Source: Lagopus muta (taxonomy: Eukaryota; Chordata; Aves; Galliformes; Phasianidae). From it: a DNA stretch of 64,000 bases. The notes beneath the pieces were generated by a model. It made no database searches and was not told the origin of the DNA. It saw only the letters and a program-made list of their open reading frames with translations. The stretch's first letter is position 1, and each line of letters starts with the position of its first letter. Below, piece after piece: positions 29,845-44,800 of the stretch. Made by a program: the position numbers and the translations under genes. The stretch is taken from NCBI RefSeq assembly GCF_023343835.1, contig NC_064437.1:5408001-5472000 (forward strand). Reading direction: 5' to 3'.

Positions 29845-32800
29845 CTTTAAGCAAACAAAAAAAGACCCTCCTGTTAAAATAAGCCCATTCCCATATCCAA
29901 GAGAGAAATGAGAGGAAACTAGGAGGAAATCATTCAGCAGTCACTCTAATTTTACAATGGCACACAACAGCACTTAGAAATGAAAGCCTTTGTAAAGAAA
30001 GCAGAGCTGCTAAAACGCTGGCATTGAATTCTTCATGTGTAGAACTGAACAGTGTGGAACTGTGGAATGATGAATATGTGAAGAGAATTATCTTTCAAGG
30101 GTCCCAACAGTGTGCAAAGGTCCTGGCTGACAACAAAAAGCCAAAGCTCAAAACCAATGTTCCCCCTTCCAGATCCATCATTATTTTTTCCTCCAGACAC
30201 ACTGAGCTGCAGAGTACTGACTTTTCTGGAGAGAAAAAGAGAAGGAAAGTAGGTAAAGGTTATGAAGCAGGCAAACACAGTGACTGGACAAAGTTTTCTG
30301 ATGGTGCTATGTATCATTGCAAAGGACCTTGCAGGAAAATAATAGGAAACGTTAAGCATCTCACACTGATTTCTAGTTCACTACTCGAGCTCTCAGATTT
30401 CTGCCCAGCCCATATGACCACCTCTTTAACTGTATTCTGCAAGGAAAAAAATCATAGTATTGGAATTCCTCCCTCACAGATTCTTTCTCCTGGCATACTG
30501 CTTTCTCCTTCCCAGGCAGAATCTATCTGCCTCATAGCCCACATTTCAAAGTGCAACTTGCTTTTCCGTGAGATTCCATGTCATCCCTTGACAGCTGAAT
30601 TCTTCTCCCACAATTCATGCAATGCTGGTGCAAAGAATCTCCTTAGAAACATATGCAGAAACTTTTCATCTGTTACATTGTTTTCCAAAAATGTAAATAA
30701 GCAAATCTAAAGTCTCAGAACCCCTCACATTTCCTGCTTCATTCTTTTGAACATGCTTCAAATTGTATTTTGTCTAATATTCCAGATGTATGTCATTGTT
30801 TCACACTATTAAAGGGATTAATAGCCTCCCATTAGGAAATACAGTTTAACTTGGGTGGAGTTGCCTCCTAACCATGTTAGCAAAAAACAGATCTGCAATT
30901 TTTTTTTTCTCTTTATATAGAAATATAGAATGTGGAATGTGGTTTTTGGTTTGCATCCAGGCATTCACAAAAATCTCATAAATGTGAGCAGCTGAATAGA
31001 CAGACTGCTCTAATTTACACCAGGCTTTTTAATTTTATTTGCTTGGTATGGGACCTTTCATCTAAAAAGGTACGATTCCAAACTACAGAACAGTGCTGCT
31101 GCACACAGACAAAACAAGGCCATATTTAGTCTTGTGCTGAAGGGCATTCCAGGCTTTTTGAACACAACCACAGGATCAGCTTAATCACATATTCCATAGG
31201 TTTTCATAAGTTACTTCTAAGTACTATTTTCATTAATGTTCTGTTTGATTAAAATTGAATATATTATTTGGCCAGATCCTGGCTTCCCTTCTTGTGCTTA
31301 AGTCCTTAGTAACTCTGCTTAAAGTTACTTTATTGTGAGTTTACATTTGGTGTGAAACAAGTTTGGCATCTGCCACTTGTAAAATATTAGGTTTAATAAA
31401 CAAGGTTCTCATCCAGTTGACAGAATAGGAAAAAAAACAGAAAATCTTTCTAAATTTAGTTGCATAATTGTCACATTTGTGATAGCTGATAGCATTGACA
31501 TCTGTTTCTGACAAAACTATTGCAGAAGATCAGTCATGCAAGGCTCATGACAGGAGGTTTTTGTACACTATGAAAAGCCAGGGGCAGCAGACAGAGGCAG
31601 AGCTGTAGTCTTACAACTGAGCTGTATTTAGTCTGAATATTGGAATATGAGATAGTGTTAAACATTGACTTCCCAGAATTTCTAACATGCCTAATCCATT
31701 CTCATAAAGACAGAAAGGAAAATCTCTGAAGAGCACGTTTTATGTATCCATGTCTTTCCTCAGCAGATGAGCATAGCTTCATTGAATTTCTATAAAACAA
31801 AGATGCTTATTTAGAAAGTTAAAATTTTAAATAATTTCTAGAAAGTAAGCAACAATAAAGTGAATAAAAAAGAAAAATCTTGTGTGTTGAAGTGGAAACC
31901 TGAACTCACCTGAGGTAAATTCCCTTTAGTTTGGGTGTGGACTCAAAAACATCCTCTGAAACAACTGTGATCTTGTTGTTCTGAAGATACAGATACTCTA
32001 GAGATTCTGGCAGGCCTGAGGGGATGGAAGTCAGCTGGTTGCCAGCCATGTCTAGTGACTGTAAGAGACAGCAAGGGGTTAAATAAATGATCAAATGTGA
32101 ATATCAGCAACACTCCAAAAATAGAAGTTTAACAATACATGAGCTTTCAAAAGCTGGCTGTGTACATACACCTCTCCTTCTACATGTTATCCACTGTTTT
32201 TATGTATATATATACATGTAAATATACAAACATTCATGTGTGCATAACACACTTATAAAAAATTAGGATGATAACAGTACAGAAGTGATGTTAATGTAAA
32301 GCTCTATCCAGGATTTTTGTTTGCAAATCATCTGGAAACAAGCTTTATTTTTCAGATGTTGCTTTAGTGAGTCTGCTCACTACACCTTTCCCTTCTGGTG
32401 AGGTCAGGAAAAGCACACTGTGTGCAGAATGGAAACTGTAGGGTGTCATCCATGCAGAAAGGTTCTGTTTGAGTTCATAGTGGAAAACTGAAGCCATGTT
32501 TACTGTAGCATAAACTGAGTTCATGTAACTCGCGTCAAGGAAAAGGTGGCTGCTGCAATTCTGCTTTCTTGTGCTACCATTTAACATCACGATTTCACAG
32601 GACATGCCATGTATGCTGTTTTCTTAAGCAGTCCCAACACTTCTTTATCTCTGTCCTCAGGCTTTAGCCCATGACTACTTACAGTGGTTTACAGGCAGAC
32701 TGGGTTTCAGATATGTTGGGAAGTCCTTGGAAGCTGCTACTGCAAATGCTTCACTAGCTGTGGTTATATTAGATACAATCACACATAAAAACACACAGAG

Positions 32801-35800
32801 CAACATATGAAAACATCAGGACTACAGGTCATGACACTTCCTTATAAAAGTTTTCAGCATGAAAATTGATTAAAATAAGTGTTGTATGCTATATGTAGCA
32901 CTTCCCAAGCTGACATGCCAGTCACATTATTCAGCTACAGTTCTACAGACGATTGTCATGATTTCATTGTTCTTCTCCTCAGCATAATCCCAGTCTGGCA
33001 AACAATTATGCAAATGCCTAGCTTTGCAATTGCAAGCAGTCTTCAGTGATTTCCATGGTAACAGTGTGGACAGGACTGCATGCTAAGTACTTGCACAATC
33101 AGGATCTTAGACCTGACTGTTATTTGTCAAATCTCCAGTGCACCAACTCATTAACCTATTGCAGAGCTAAGCCCTTCACGGTGAAAAAAGATTAATACAT
33201 ACTATCGTGGAAATACTTAACAGGTAGTAAGGCTGCTCAAGAAGAAGTCACAACACCAAAAAAAAAGACTGTCAGTTTAACAGAATCTTGCATACATGCT
33301 ATTATCTTAATGTGAGTTAATATTATATTAATATTAATATACTTAATATGAGTCCTGCTTAATATGAGTGGGGTTTGCTGTGGAAAAGGTGCAGCTGAAA
33401 GGCCAGAGTTTGATTCAGCAGTGCATTACTCTGGCTTGACACCAACTACAAAAGAGCGACAGCAGCATAAAAGTGAGGTGAAACTGCAATGAATCAGGCC
33501 TTTCAAGAAGGTAAGCTTGTAATTTTTTAATTCCAACCAGTACTAAAGCTGGCAATAGGTCTCATGACCTATTTTTGTGTAGAGGGAAAAAAAAAAAGAC
33601 AGGTGACAATGGTTGCATTTCATTAAGCTACTGCAGGTAAATGGTGCCAGTATCTACAATTCTTATCAGCATCTTCCTTCCCAACTGCATTCTCTCTCTG
33701 ACATATTTGCACACACATCACTGAGGCACCAAACAAATGCAAAATATATCACTGGAATCATCAACCAAATCTACAGCTGATGCAAAGCAACAGTGCTACA
33801 GATGCTATTATTGCACTGCTGGTTTACATTAACTGAAAAATAAGCTCTTATTTATTCCAAGAAAATATTAACACAGATAAATGTTTACATTGTCTGAAAA
33901 CACACTGGGGGCCAGTAAAACATACATTCCACATCTTCTATCCCTTATCTGCTTTCAGAAGTATAAATTTTGCTTGTACAGTGACCTAACAGTAGGCATC
34001 ATAGATGGTTACCAGATGGCATAGGTAATGCCTTTTACTGCAGGAAACAGGCTGTTACCTAAAAGGAAATGCAGACAAATCCTTCAGCCAGTGTAACAAT
34101 TCTGAAAGGTCATTTTGCACAGCAGAAACGAGATTGTTCCTGACTGCCTTATGGTTTGTGTTTAACTTTCTCGAACAATTAAGCAAATGACGAGACTGCT
34201 GATTGAATCCAGACCTCCTAAGTGCTATCCAGGTGCCTTAGCCAGCTGAGCTGCTAAATCCTGTAGCTTGGCCTGTCTGACTATAAGCTGATGTGGGGGG
34301 CTTTGAGAATTAAGAGTGGTTTTGTTTATGCATTCCTTCTTCCTGCCGTCTCTCTTCAGAGCTGATTTCAGATCTTTTGGAAGACAAGCTATTTGAAACA
34401 CAGAGTTTCAGTTTTAATGACAACATTCATTAATATTTAGCTGAAAATAAAGGACACCATTAGGACTGAGAAACAAAAATGTCTTAACATTTCCCAGAAT
34501 TAGCAGTACACGGTGGACCACCGCTCCAGTCAGCAGTGGGAGGTACTCACCTCTGGCACCACAGCACAACCTTTCAGTTGCTAGAAACAGAGCACATGGC
34601 ACTTAAAATGCAAGCCCAATACATGCATTCCAAGCAAAGCTAGTATTGGTGCCACATAAACTGGCTTAGGCAGACAGAGGGGGACATTAGCAATATGACC
34701 ACAATAAGAGAAGGTGATGTTTCTACCTGGAGACTGCTGAGCTCCCTCCACGCTCTTGAATAAATGGAGTTTACTTTCAGTTTATTGTTGCTCAAATATA
34801 ATTCCCGCAGTTTTGTCATCCCAGACAGAGTCCCTTTGGGGATGTCACTTATCTCATTTTCCTTCAGCTTCAGAACCTGCAAGTTCTTTGGAAAGCCATA
34901 GGGCACCGTGTTGAGGTTGTTTCCAGAAAGATCCAAGGACTTCAGTTGCCTCAGTTTACGGAAGGCCTCCCGATGGATCTGGGGACTTTTGAGCTTATTG
35001 TAGCTCAGGTTCAGCTCTTCAAGGAAGTAAGTGGTAGCAAAGTCATTCCTGTTAATCTCAGAAATCTGGTTATGCAGGATCATGAGTGTTTTCACTCGTC
35101 GAGGCAGCCCACTGGGAATCCTTTCCAGGAGGTTGTTGTACAGATGGACAGTGTGCAGTTTCTTCAAGCCCTGGAAGGCTGACGGGTGAATTCCTCGGGC
35201 TTTTAATTTGTTATTATGGAGCAGGAGGTACTCAAGGTTCTTAATTTGGGTCAGGACATCTCTACCAATCACCTTAATTGCATTCTTCTCCAGGTGAAGG
35301 AGGACGATGTTTCGAGGCAAACCACTTGGGATTTGTGAGAGGTTATTGCTGGACAAATCCAGATATTCAAGACTAGAGAGTTTCCTTGAGAAAGCAGGAA
35401 AGAAAACACTCTCCATTTAGATTCTGCAAGGTGAAACAATATTCAGCCTTCCCTAGGATTTTACAGTCCATTTCACAGAAACAGCCTGAATAATTTTTGT
35501 CTCTCTGAAATTGCATATTGAAACTGAAAAGTAGGCCTGCTTTTGAGACGATGAAATGTTACTGTAATGAAAATTAGAAATGCTAATTCAGTGTCCTAGA
35601 CTAAGATACTGAACTTCTCCTGACCCTCCAGTATTATGGAAGTGAGTCAGGGGTAGATCTGCTTTGTGTAAGCTACTGAATCTGGATTCCATAGACTCAG
35701 TTGAAGCTAAAATAAATCCTCAGACCAGCCAGTTACACCAACTGGATGTGGATCAGTGATGTTACATGCCAAGACTGAGGCGCTCCTGTGAGGAGACTGT

Positions 35801-38800
35801 AATCTGCATGGCACTACATAGCTCACTGCAGATGACTATAAAGCTCTCAGGAAATACAAGAATTAATACATTACAGACATTTCTTACTGTTTACTACACT
35901 GTTGTTCAGAGCCCTCCAAGTACAGTCTGAATGAACAAACACACTTTCTGGGTAAAAAAGTACATTACTGCAGTCTGTACTGCTTCCTTAGCCTGGGTAC
36001 TGTACAGCAAAGAGTAGCATCCACCCCCATCTGCTGACTGTGATTGCTGCCTGAGCTACGGCCACTGCACCGTGTTCACTAGAATCTTAACAGAAATGTT
36101 ATGTCCAACATTACCTGTAGGGTGACACAGCAGAACTAAGGTAAATTACTCTGGGAGGTTTCTGGGAGTGGTTCATGGAAAAGAGCTTCCCATTTTTAGA
36201 GACCAGAGAAGTTTACCAGACCACAAAAGGATTCATGGCAAGTTATAGGCATGACAGATTATGTGGACTGGATTTTCAGGTAGAACTAGGACAGGACTCA
36301 GTGCAAGCAGAAAGAAAGGGTAAATAGGACAGCAAAGGCTATTCCAGTTGTATCAGTTTGTAGAAAAGCTTTTGCAGTCATCTGGCCATTGAGCAGCACC
36401 ATTACATCCCCTGTAACTCCAGCAATCCCTGCACACTGGGGTACAGCTATTAATTCACAACTGTGTATCTGTGGCTGCTTGCAAGTCACTAAAACAGAAC
36501 AAAACACAAGTGACATAGCAAAGGTAAAGGTCTGGCCTTAACTCCTAGTGAACTGCCCTGGAAACTGAGACATCTCAAGTAGCCTCACTTCTGTCTTGTT
36601 TGGAAAAATGGAGAGCAGCCTGCACCATCGTTCTAGATTGCCTTTTCTCAGAGGGCAATTAGCTCCTCCTGTGATTGGGTCTGCAGCAATCAAGCAGTGA
36701 TGTGGTCTGATGTTCAGTGATAATGGAACTCTGGTGTGTGAATTCAAAGCACTCACCAAGACCTGTGCTTTTCAATGACAGTATCTGAGTCTATGTCTTT
36801 TCATCTCAACCTACCAGAGGAATGCATAACAGCACAGCTTTTACTAAGTGTATTTTAAATACTTGTGCTTTTTTTTTTGTAGATGTACTACTATATCAGA
36901 GGAGGCAGACAGACACAGGTGCAAACTACAGGCCTGAATCTCACCAGAAAGTTTCGTTGTCCATTCCTTCATTAGTCAGGTAGTTATTCTGTAAGTACAG
37001 CTCCCGCAGGCCTGTAAGTTCACTGAAGGCTCCTTTGGGAATCTTCTCTAGCTTGTTGTTCTAGAGTCATCAGAAGCACATTGCACATTATTTAGCATGA
37101 AACAACATAGGACACACAGGTTCTGCTCAGCTATTACCAGGCAATTAAATTTCAAAAGAGCTAGACTTCAGGTGTTTCACTGGAAGTTTTAATTCCACCT
37201 AAGAAATAAATACAAATACTAGATAAAAAGTATTACAACTAAGCACAATAATTGATTTCCAGTTGAATTTTTTAGGCTAAGAAGTTACACTCTGGCACTC
37301 CAGAAGGGTTTCATTTTGTATTCATACAGCCCTTGTACCTATGTACACATCTACAGTGTAATCCAAGTAAGTGGCCCTGTAGTTTGCTCAGAATTTCTGA
37401 TTTGCTCAGATTTTACCATAAAGAAGAATCAGTTTGGAAGCTGGGAACCAGCCATCCTTCCAGTGTTTGACATTTGAAAAGGCTCAGTTCCTGCAGTGTA
37501 GATTCTGAAGCAATTATTCCTATTGCTTTAGTGCTGCTTTTGAGTAGCCAGCCAGCAGACATGAACAAAATGCAAAACTAAATTCCATTTATGAATTCCA
37601 TACAGGAACTGTAGGAATTATAAAAGTACACATAAAATATTGAAACTGAGTTTGTTTAACTTCCCACCCTTCACAGAATCACAGAATCACAGAATGGCCA
37701 GGGTTGGAAGCTCCAACCCCCTGCCACATGCAGGGCCACCAACCTCCCCATTTCATACTAGACCAAGCTGCCCAAGGCCCCACCTCTAGGGATGGGGCAT
37801 CCACAACCTCTCTGGGCAGCCTGTTCCAGTGCCCTTCAGGTACAAGCAATAATGTGAGGAGCAGACTAGACTAGGCATGGTCCCAATTCATGTAAAGTGG
37901 ACACCATCACAGAGAGACTTGGCTGCAGATTACAGTGAAGAGTGAAGAAAAAGACCTGTCACACCTACAAGTACTCTTTCAATCAGTATTTCGTTTCTCA
38001 CTGCTGTGTTCTGTTAACTTGTCCAGTTAGATGACAGGCAGTGCACTTGAAAACAAAATGCTTGTTTCCCTCTTTCATTTTTCTGCCCTGAACACAGCTG
38101 GGACAGCAGGGAAGAATATGAGTCCTGAAGAACAATCCCTGAAGGCTAAGCCTTCATCTAGGAGATAACAATTACTTATGAATTGCAACAAAATCCAGGG
38201 CTTTAGTAACTTCATAATATGGCAGACAAAATCTTTGCCTTCTTCAACCTACAGAAGTCTTTGTAGAAGTTTTGTAGAAGACTTTAATGGAATTTAGCAT
38301 GAAACCTTCAAGGGAAAAGGAAGCTGGGAGGCAACACAGAATGTCACAAGTCCAAGGGCTGGTAGCAGGTGTTCAATGACTTTTTTTGCCTTAGTCTTCA
38401 CAGGCACAGGCTCTAGCCATACCACCCAAGCTGCAGGAAGCAAAGGTAAGAATTTGGAGAAGGAAGATCTGGCTCTGGGGGGACCTGAGAGCAGCCTTCC
38501 AGTACCTGAATGGGGGCCTACAGGAAAGCTGGGGAGGGAACAGAACAGGTAGCAACAGGACAAGGGGAAACAGCCTTAAACTGGAAGAGGGTAGTTTTAG
38601 ACCATGTGTTAGGAAGAAATCCTTTACCTTGAGAGTGGTGAGACACTGGAACAGGTTGCTCAGTTAGGTTGCAGATGCCCCCTCTCTGGAAGCATTCAAG
38701 GCTGTGAATGACGTGGTCTAGTGGGCAGTGTCCCTGCCTACAGCAGGGGGTTGGAACTGGATGATCTTTAAGGTTCCTTCCAACCTAAACTCTTCTATGA

Positions 38801-41800
38801 TTCTATAAACAGACTGCAGACTACAGACGTCCAAGGAACTGTCAACACTGGGAACAAACAGAACCAGGATTCCCCACCACTGCAGCTCTCCCATTGTTAA
38901 CAAAGTTAAGAACAGACAATTATGAAGTATTTTTCATCAAAATCAGATGACAGAATTAAAAATGCTGAAGACTAGATAATACCACAACTTCTGCATTACA
39001 CGACTGCTGGAGAAGCTGTAGCAGTGAAGATTCACTGATCCAAACTTTCTCTGTGTTGACTGAATTGCCAGTTCAGTAGCAAACAAAATATCACTGGTGC
39101 TAGGGAACAGCAGTCTCCAGGATGGCAATTAGTGAGCACAGGCAATATCTAATGGGTAAGCAGCTGTCAGAAAAAACACCATCATCAGTGGCAACCTTGA
39201 CCAGCAGTCCGATTAGTGGATGGCCATGAAGAATGACCTGCCTTCTTGTACTAATATGCATTCATATGATTATTGCCAAGAAAGAGATCAACAGTACCAT
39301 CACACGCACATGCTTTTCATTCCCCTGAAAACACTGAAAAGTGATTTTTCCCCCTGTGAGCATTGTGATATTTTGCAAAAACACTCTATTCCTTATGAAC
39401 AAAATAGTAATGACTTGGGAAATAGCTACTGTGGCTACTGTGGCTACTAGAGCATAGCAGATGAGACTTACAGAGGGCCTGGGAATGTTTTCAAGTGAAA
39501 TTACATTACTTGGTTGTGTAGTTTGAATCTCACACAACACAGTACTTTTGTCACAGTTGTAAAACCCTGGTGTCATTACCTTTAAATGTAATTTGTATAA
39601 TGCTGGAGGGAGATTCTTTGGAACATATTTCAGGAAATTGCTGGACATGATGAGTATCTCCACATTGTTAGAGCCATTGAACATATTATCAGGTAAGCCA
39701 GCATCTGAAAGTTTGTTGTTATGAAGGTAAACAGACCTGCCAGAAGAAGAAAAAAGATAAACAGATATTTAGATCTGTTTGTTCATTTTACCAAAAGAAA
39801 GCTGTTTAAAAACTTATTTCAGCCTATTCTTCTTCCCTTAATTAGATTTGTTATCAAAACATGGCCTTTAATTTGGCAAGGCATATATATACAAGCACAA
39901 CCAAATGATTGGTCTGAATATTCTTTGAAATTTAGGTCTATTTAAATTCCATCCTGGATGTGAATATGAATTTCACAAATAGCCTCATTATCTTAACAAG
40001 AAAATGAATGTAAATCTGGGACTGCATTCCTTTTAAGTCTACATTTCAGTTTTGCCATTTGGACTTGGCTTTGCTTTCGGTTAAGAGAAATGAAACATGT
40101 CAGTGTGGTGGCCTCACTCAAAAGGGTCAGAAATCCTATCGGATTAATAGGTATCTTAACTTCTTAAGATATCTCCTTAACTCCAATCTTAACTTCTATT
40201 TGCAGTCAAATCTGGGCTTCTTCAACTTGCAAAATCAACCTGCGGATCTCTTGAGGAAAGGCTGTTTCACACCCCTCCCTTCTTTCTGCTGCCATGAAGG
40301 CTCAAAATACCTCAGGAAACAGTTTGCCTTCTACTTCTAGAATTCAAAAGGGCAAACAATAATGTCAGAAAGAACAAATCTGTAAGAGTTTCGTTTTTAA
40401 TGACCTTTTGGGATCTAGAGAAAGATAGTTTCTAGCTTCTTACTTTTCCCTTCTTACTTTTAACCTTTAATATTCACTAAAGAGTTTCTCCAATCAGTTT
40501 TAAAAATGATTTTATCTTCCTTACACAGGATTTAATTCTGTATAAAGCAACTGGCTTCTGTGAAGTAATTGCTGCTTTCATTGGTTTAACTCCTAAAGAA
40601 ATTAATTTGACTTCTTTTCAACAGAAGAAATTATGAGATTTTACATGCTTCCATTATCCCTTCATTTCCTGTGTGCACCCAAGATGCAGTAGCAGTTAAA
40701 GTCATGGACTCAGGTTAAAACTGCAAAAGAGTACAGTGTAAAGTTTTCTTTTACAGCTTATTCTTGGACTCTCTACTGGTGGCAGAGAACTTGGCATCTT
40801 TCTGGAAAGGAAGGAAAGGCTCAGTATGGAAACACAATAGTGTGACCAGACGCTCCAGGAGGTTCAGAGCCACATGAAAATACAGTTCACCTTTCATGGT
40901 CAGCTGTGCTTCTAACTCATAAATATTTGCCTTTCTGAAAATGTTATTTCCAAATAATGAGCCTAAGATCATTAACTCTGCTGGGGACAGAAACTCGGAA
41001 ATGGATGAATCAATTCTCAGAAGATTAAAATGAGCGCTGTTGTGGGAAAGTATGTGAAAATCACTTCTGAAGAGTGCAAGAATTTTAATACAAGATTGGA
41101 ACATAGTAACTTATGTAACTCAGATGAAGGAAGAATGTGTATAAATCTAGCTTTTTTCGTGATGAGATATTGCCTGAAACCAATGCCCAATTCAGTCTTT
41201 TCATCTACCAAGAGCTTACAAGACTAGAGGTCTAGTAAGTACTGAGTAGCTTCTGTTCTCAGTGAAACCAGAAGGAACTGAAAGCTCTTCAGTTCATCAT
41301 AAGATTGGGCTCTAGGAGCTCAACTGGGTTAGCCATTTTTAAGTAGTTCTGAATTTGGATGCATAAATTGCTATCAACAGAGTTTGTGACATCTCTGCAG
41401 GATTTAGATGCTGTACTGTCCCTATAAATAGATTACTCAAAATGCCTTTGGGAAAGACTGTATCTCACAGAAGGTCTGTCTACGTGCAGTTGAATTTGAG
41501 ATGGACTAAAGCATTACAATGGCTTCAGCTGACAAAATCAAAACCTGAAACTAGCAGAGAGGCCTTTGAAACCAGACCAGGGGGTATGAACCACTTGTGA
41601 AGGAAGGTTACTATGCTTAGGTTTAATACAGTTCAGTTATACTCAACTGTGTTGAGTATTGCATTCCCAACATGATTCTAATTTTTTAATGAATGGATTA
41701 TTAAAAAATGGGGATTTCTAACTATTAATCCACATTCTGGGAAACTAAAGCTGTTCCTGAAGCACAAACAAAATGGAAATAATTTAATTTTTATCTATGC

Positions 41801-44800
41801 AAAAGTTGGCAGCTACTAGAAGCCCTTGGAATGTGTTTGTCGGATCCTTCATGCTGAGATTAACAAGTAGTCAGCTTCCTTCCAAAAAATATCAGTAGGC
41901 AATAAAATGGCTTAGCCAGAAAATTTCTTAAACTTATCAAGAGCCTCCGAGCAGCGTCAGAACTCCAGTCTTATTTCACTTCCCAATCCCTTACCTCAAG
42001 TTTGGTTTCTGTCCAAATGTGAGCCCATATATCTTAGTGAGATAATTGGCTGCAAAATCTGCACTGATCAAGGTATTTGGTAGGAATTTTGGAGCCACTG
42101 TTAGCTGAAAGAGAAATACAGATGCGAATTTCAGTTAAATGCAACATTTTAAGCAAGCATTAGACCGTACACAAAACACTTGCAAATTTTTTTTCTCTGA
42201 AACAGAATGAATATTGCATGAAAAATAATTTAAAAAATAAATTGTCCTCACTTGCTAATCTCTCCAGTAAGGAGACAGATTTTTGCTCCAAGATATGTGA
42301 ACGTTTGTTTTGCTTGGAAGCATCCTGTCTCTTGGTGGAAGAAGTCAAGAAATTGTCCTAAGAGTAAATGCCATGCTTATTATTGTTCATAATCCTCGGT
42401 CTGGTGAGCCAAAAAAATCCAACCCACCTCATACTGGCCTACTATTTACTCCCATAAGGAAGTCTGTTGGTTCACAGGCTGGGAATGTCATTTCACATGT
42501 CTACCAGTATTGCATCCATTTAAAACGATCTCTTCAACAAAGGATGCAGGTTCCCAAAGTGCAGAGACGCTTCTGAGTCAAATGATGAAATATCAAATGG
42601 AATCCCAAAGCTGTACAATGATACCTTGCTCACTAAGCAAGTGAGGTATCAGAAACAAAACACGAAAAGTTCTTGTCTCTGCAAAACTTCTCAGTTGAAG
42701 AGAGGTAGGAGAGGTCCTGTTTGCTTTTGGTCTATTGCTGTTTCCATTGGTGATATAAAAAGAAATGCTCAGAACACTGTATTTGAGTAAAACTCAGTGG
42801 AGTGAGAACTAGTGATTAAAAAGCTTAGTTTTACAGAAGGTTTGGGTAATACAACAGCAAGCTTTGCTGTGTGGCTGCTAGTAGTAATTATTCATCTAGA
42901 CACCAAGATTACAGGTTGCATTTTTATGGGCTGGAGGGCAATTCTGTGGAAAGCATGAACCCAGAAGATTAAGCCCCGGGAAAGAAATTCTCAGCACAAT
43001 GCTGTGCTGGATACGAGCCTTCAGTCTCATATGCCTTCTTGTATGCTTATGCCTTCTGCATAAGCAGACTACTGAACTGCAATATGCATGTGCTACCATG
43101 GTTACATGTGTTAACTATAGCACCAGTGAGACAACTGATCAAATACTTTATGTACGCTCTGAAGGACTCTGAAGGAGTCTTCTACAGTCATTCTGACTTT
43201 TTTTGTTTCCTAAAGCCTTTGAATTTACTGGTAGTTTGTCACCTCCTGACCTGGGAAATAGGATATCGTGCAAGTGGACCCGTATCTGATTAGGAAGGTC
43301 TGACAGTGCCTCAGAAAGAACTAAGTCACTATCACGACATAACGGTGAAAAAAACAGGAAACAGAGTTAATCATTTTCATATATGGTGGCACATTAAAGC
43401 TTTTCTCCTGAAACCCAGTCTATTGGGTCATAACTTACACAAAACAAAAGGAATGGCTCAGATATATGAAATGAGAAACATCTGAACCACAAGAAAGGAA
43501 AAAGTTTCATTCAAAGAGAGTTTTCGCTTGCACAGGACTCATCTTTGGCATTTCGGCATTCAGCCACGAGACTGATGGATCTCCAGTGGCTGATTGCTTG
43601 AAGGATTAATGCTGGAGTGCTGTAACTTAGCAAAACCAAGGTGTCTGAGTAGCTTCATCTGATATGTTGCCTAACAAGAAGCAATCTGCATTTCTGCAGA
43701 TGCAATTTTCTTGCAGCTTTACTGTCGAATCTTCCTTTCCATGCCATATACTGTTTCTCCACTAATAACATACAGTAAAGCAATGAGCTTAGAAGGATTA
43801 TACAAAAGTTATTGCTTGTTTGAAACAAATTTTCTTGCTTACCATAAGCTTTGGTATCAACAAAAGCACTGGATCCAAGTGAATCCCCTGTCACTACGGG
43901 AATATTTGGAGATGCAAAACCTTCTGCCACCCAAATCACCAGCTTACAGTAAATAACAGTGGCAGCTCAGGACATGCTCTGTAGTTGGGTAGGAGAGCCT
44001 TCAGTTACGAGGCTCTCTGCAGCTACGATGTGATTGATACACACTGTGAGCGTGATGAAAAATTCAGAAGGAAACTACTGCATCCAATAAGCATTATTGC
44101 TAAAAAGCCACTTTAGTCTATTATGATATTTCATTTCTCCAACCAACCAAGCTCGTTTAATGAAAAACAATATCTGATGGGATCACAAGTGCAGATAACC
44201 CATAAAACAAGGAGCAAACTACCAGCAAATCCCTGCTCTCCTCCAGACACCACAGTTACTTGATCTGCAGCACTTCCCAGGGCAGAGTGATGCAGTTTGA
44301 AGCCAATATGGTTTCTCCTGGCTTGTGATTTATAAAGAAATGTGTTATTTCTGTGGGTCCACAACTTCTCACCATAACTAGTTCTGACATTCGCTGATGT
44401 TTGCATTTTCTATTGGGATCCTTTTCTCTCTGCAGTCAAGCCAGAAACCCCAAACATTTTGTTTTGTCACACAGGGAAAACTGGAGTGCAAAGTTCTGGA
44501 ATATGAGTCACAGTCTGGCTTATTCCTTTTTATGGAGTTATTAACTGCCAAGATTGTTATATGGAAATGGTGCTTGAAAGAGAGAAAAGAACACAATGTT
44601 ACTGTACTAAATAATGGGTTCTACTCTCAATAACTCCATACAGAAAATCATGGAGTGATTCTGGAAATGCCTTGGCCTGGCTGAAACCTCAGTGTGGCCA
44701 CGTGTATATAAATGAAACATCAAAGGGTCACAGATGTTAAAAGGATAAGAAAATATATCTGCAGACATGCATAGAAATGCATATAGAGAGAGAGAGAGGA

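Noticed and set aside
30024-30710. 228-codon + strand frame in a PODN intron
   Set aside because: It starts at TTG; the first ATG gives only about 134 codons. There are no splice context, domain or codon bias signs of a gene. It is the longest unexplained frame in AT-rich DNA, but chance is the simplest reading.
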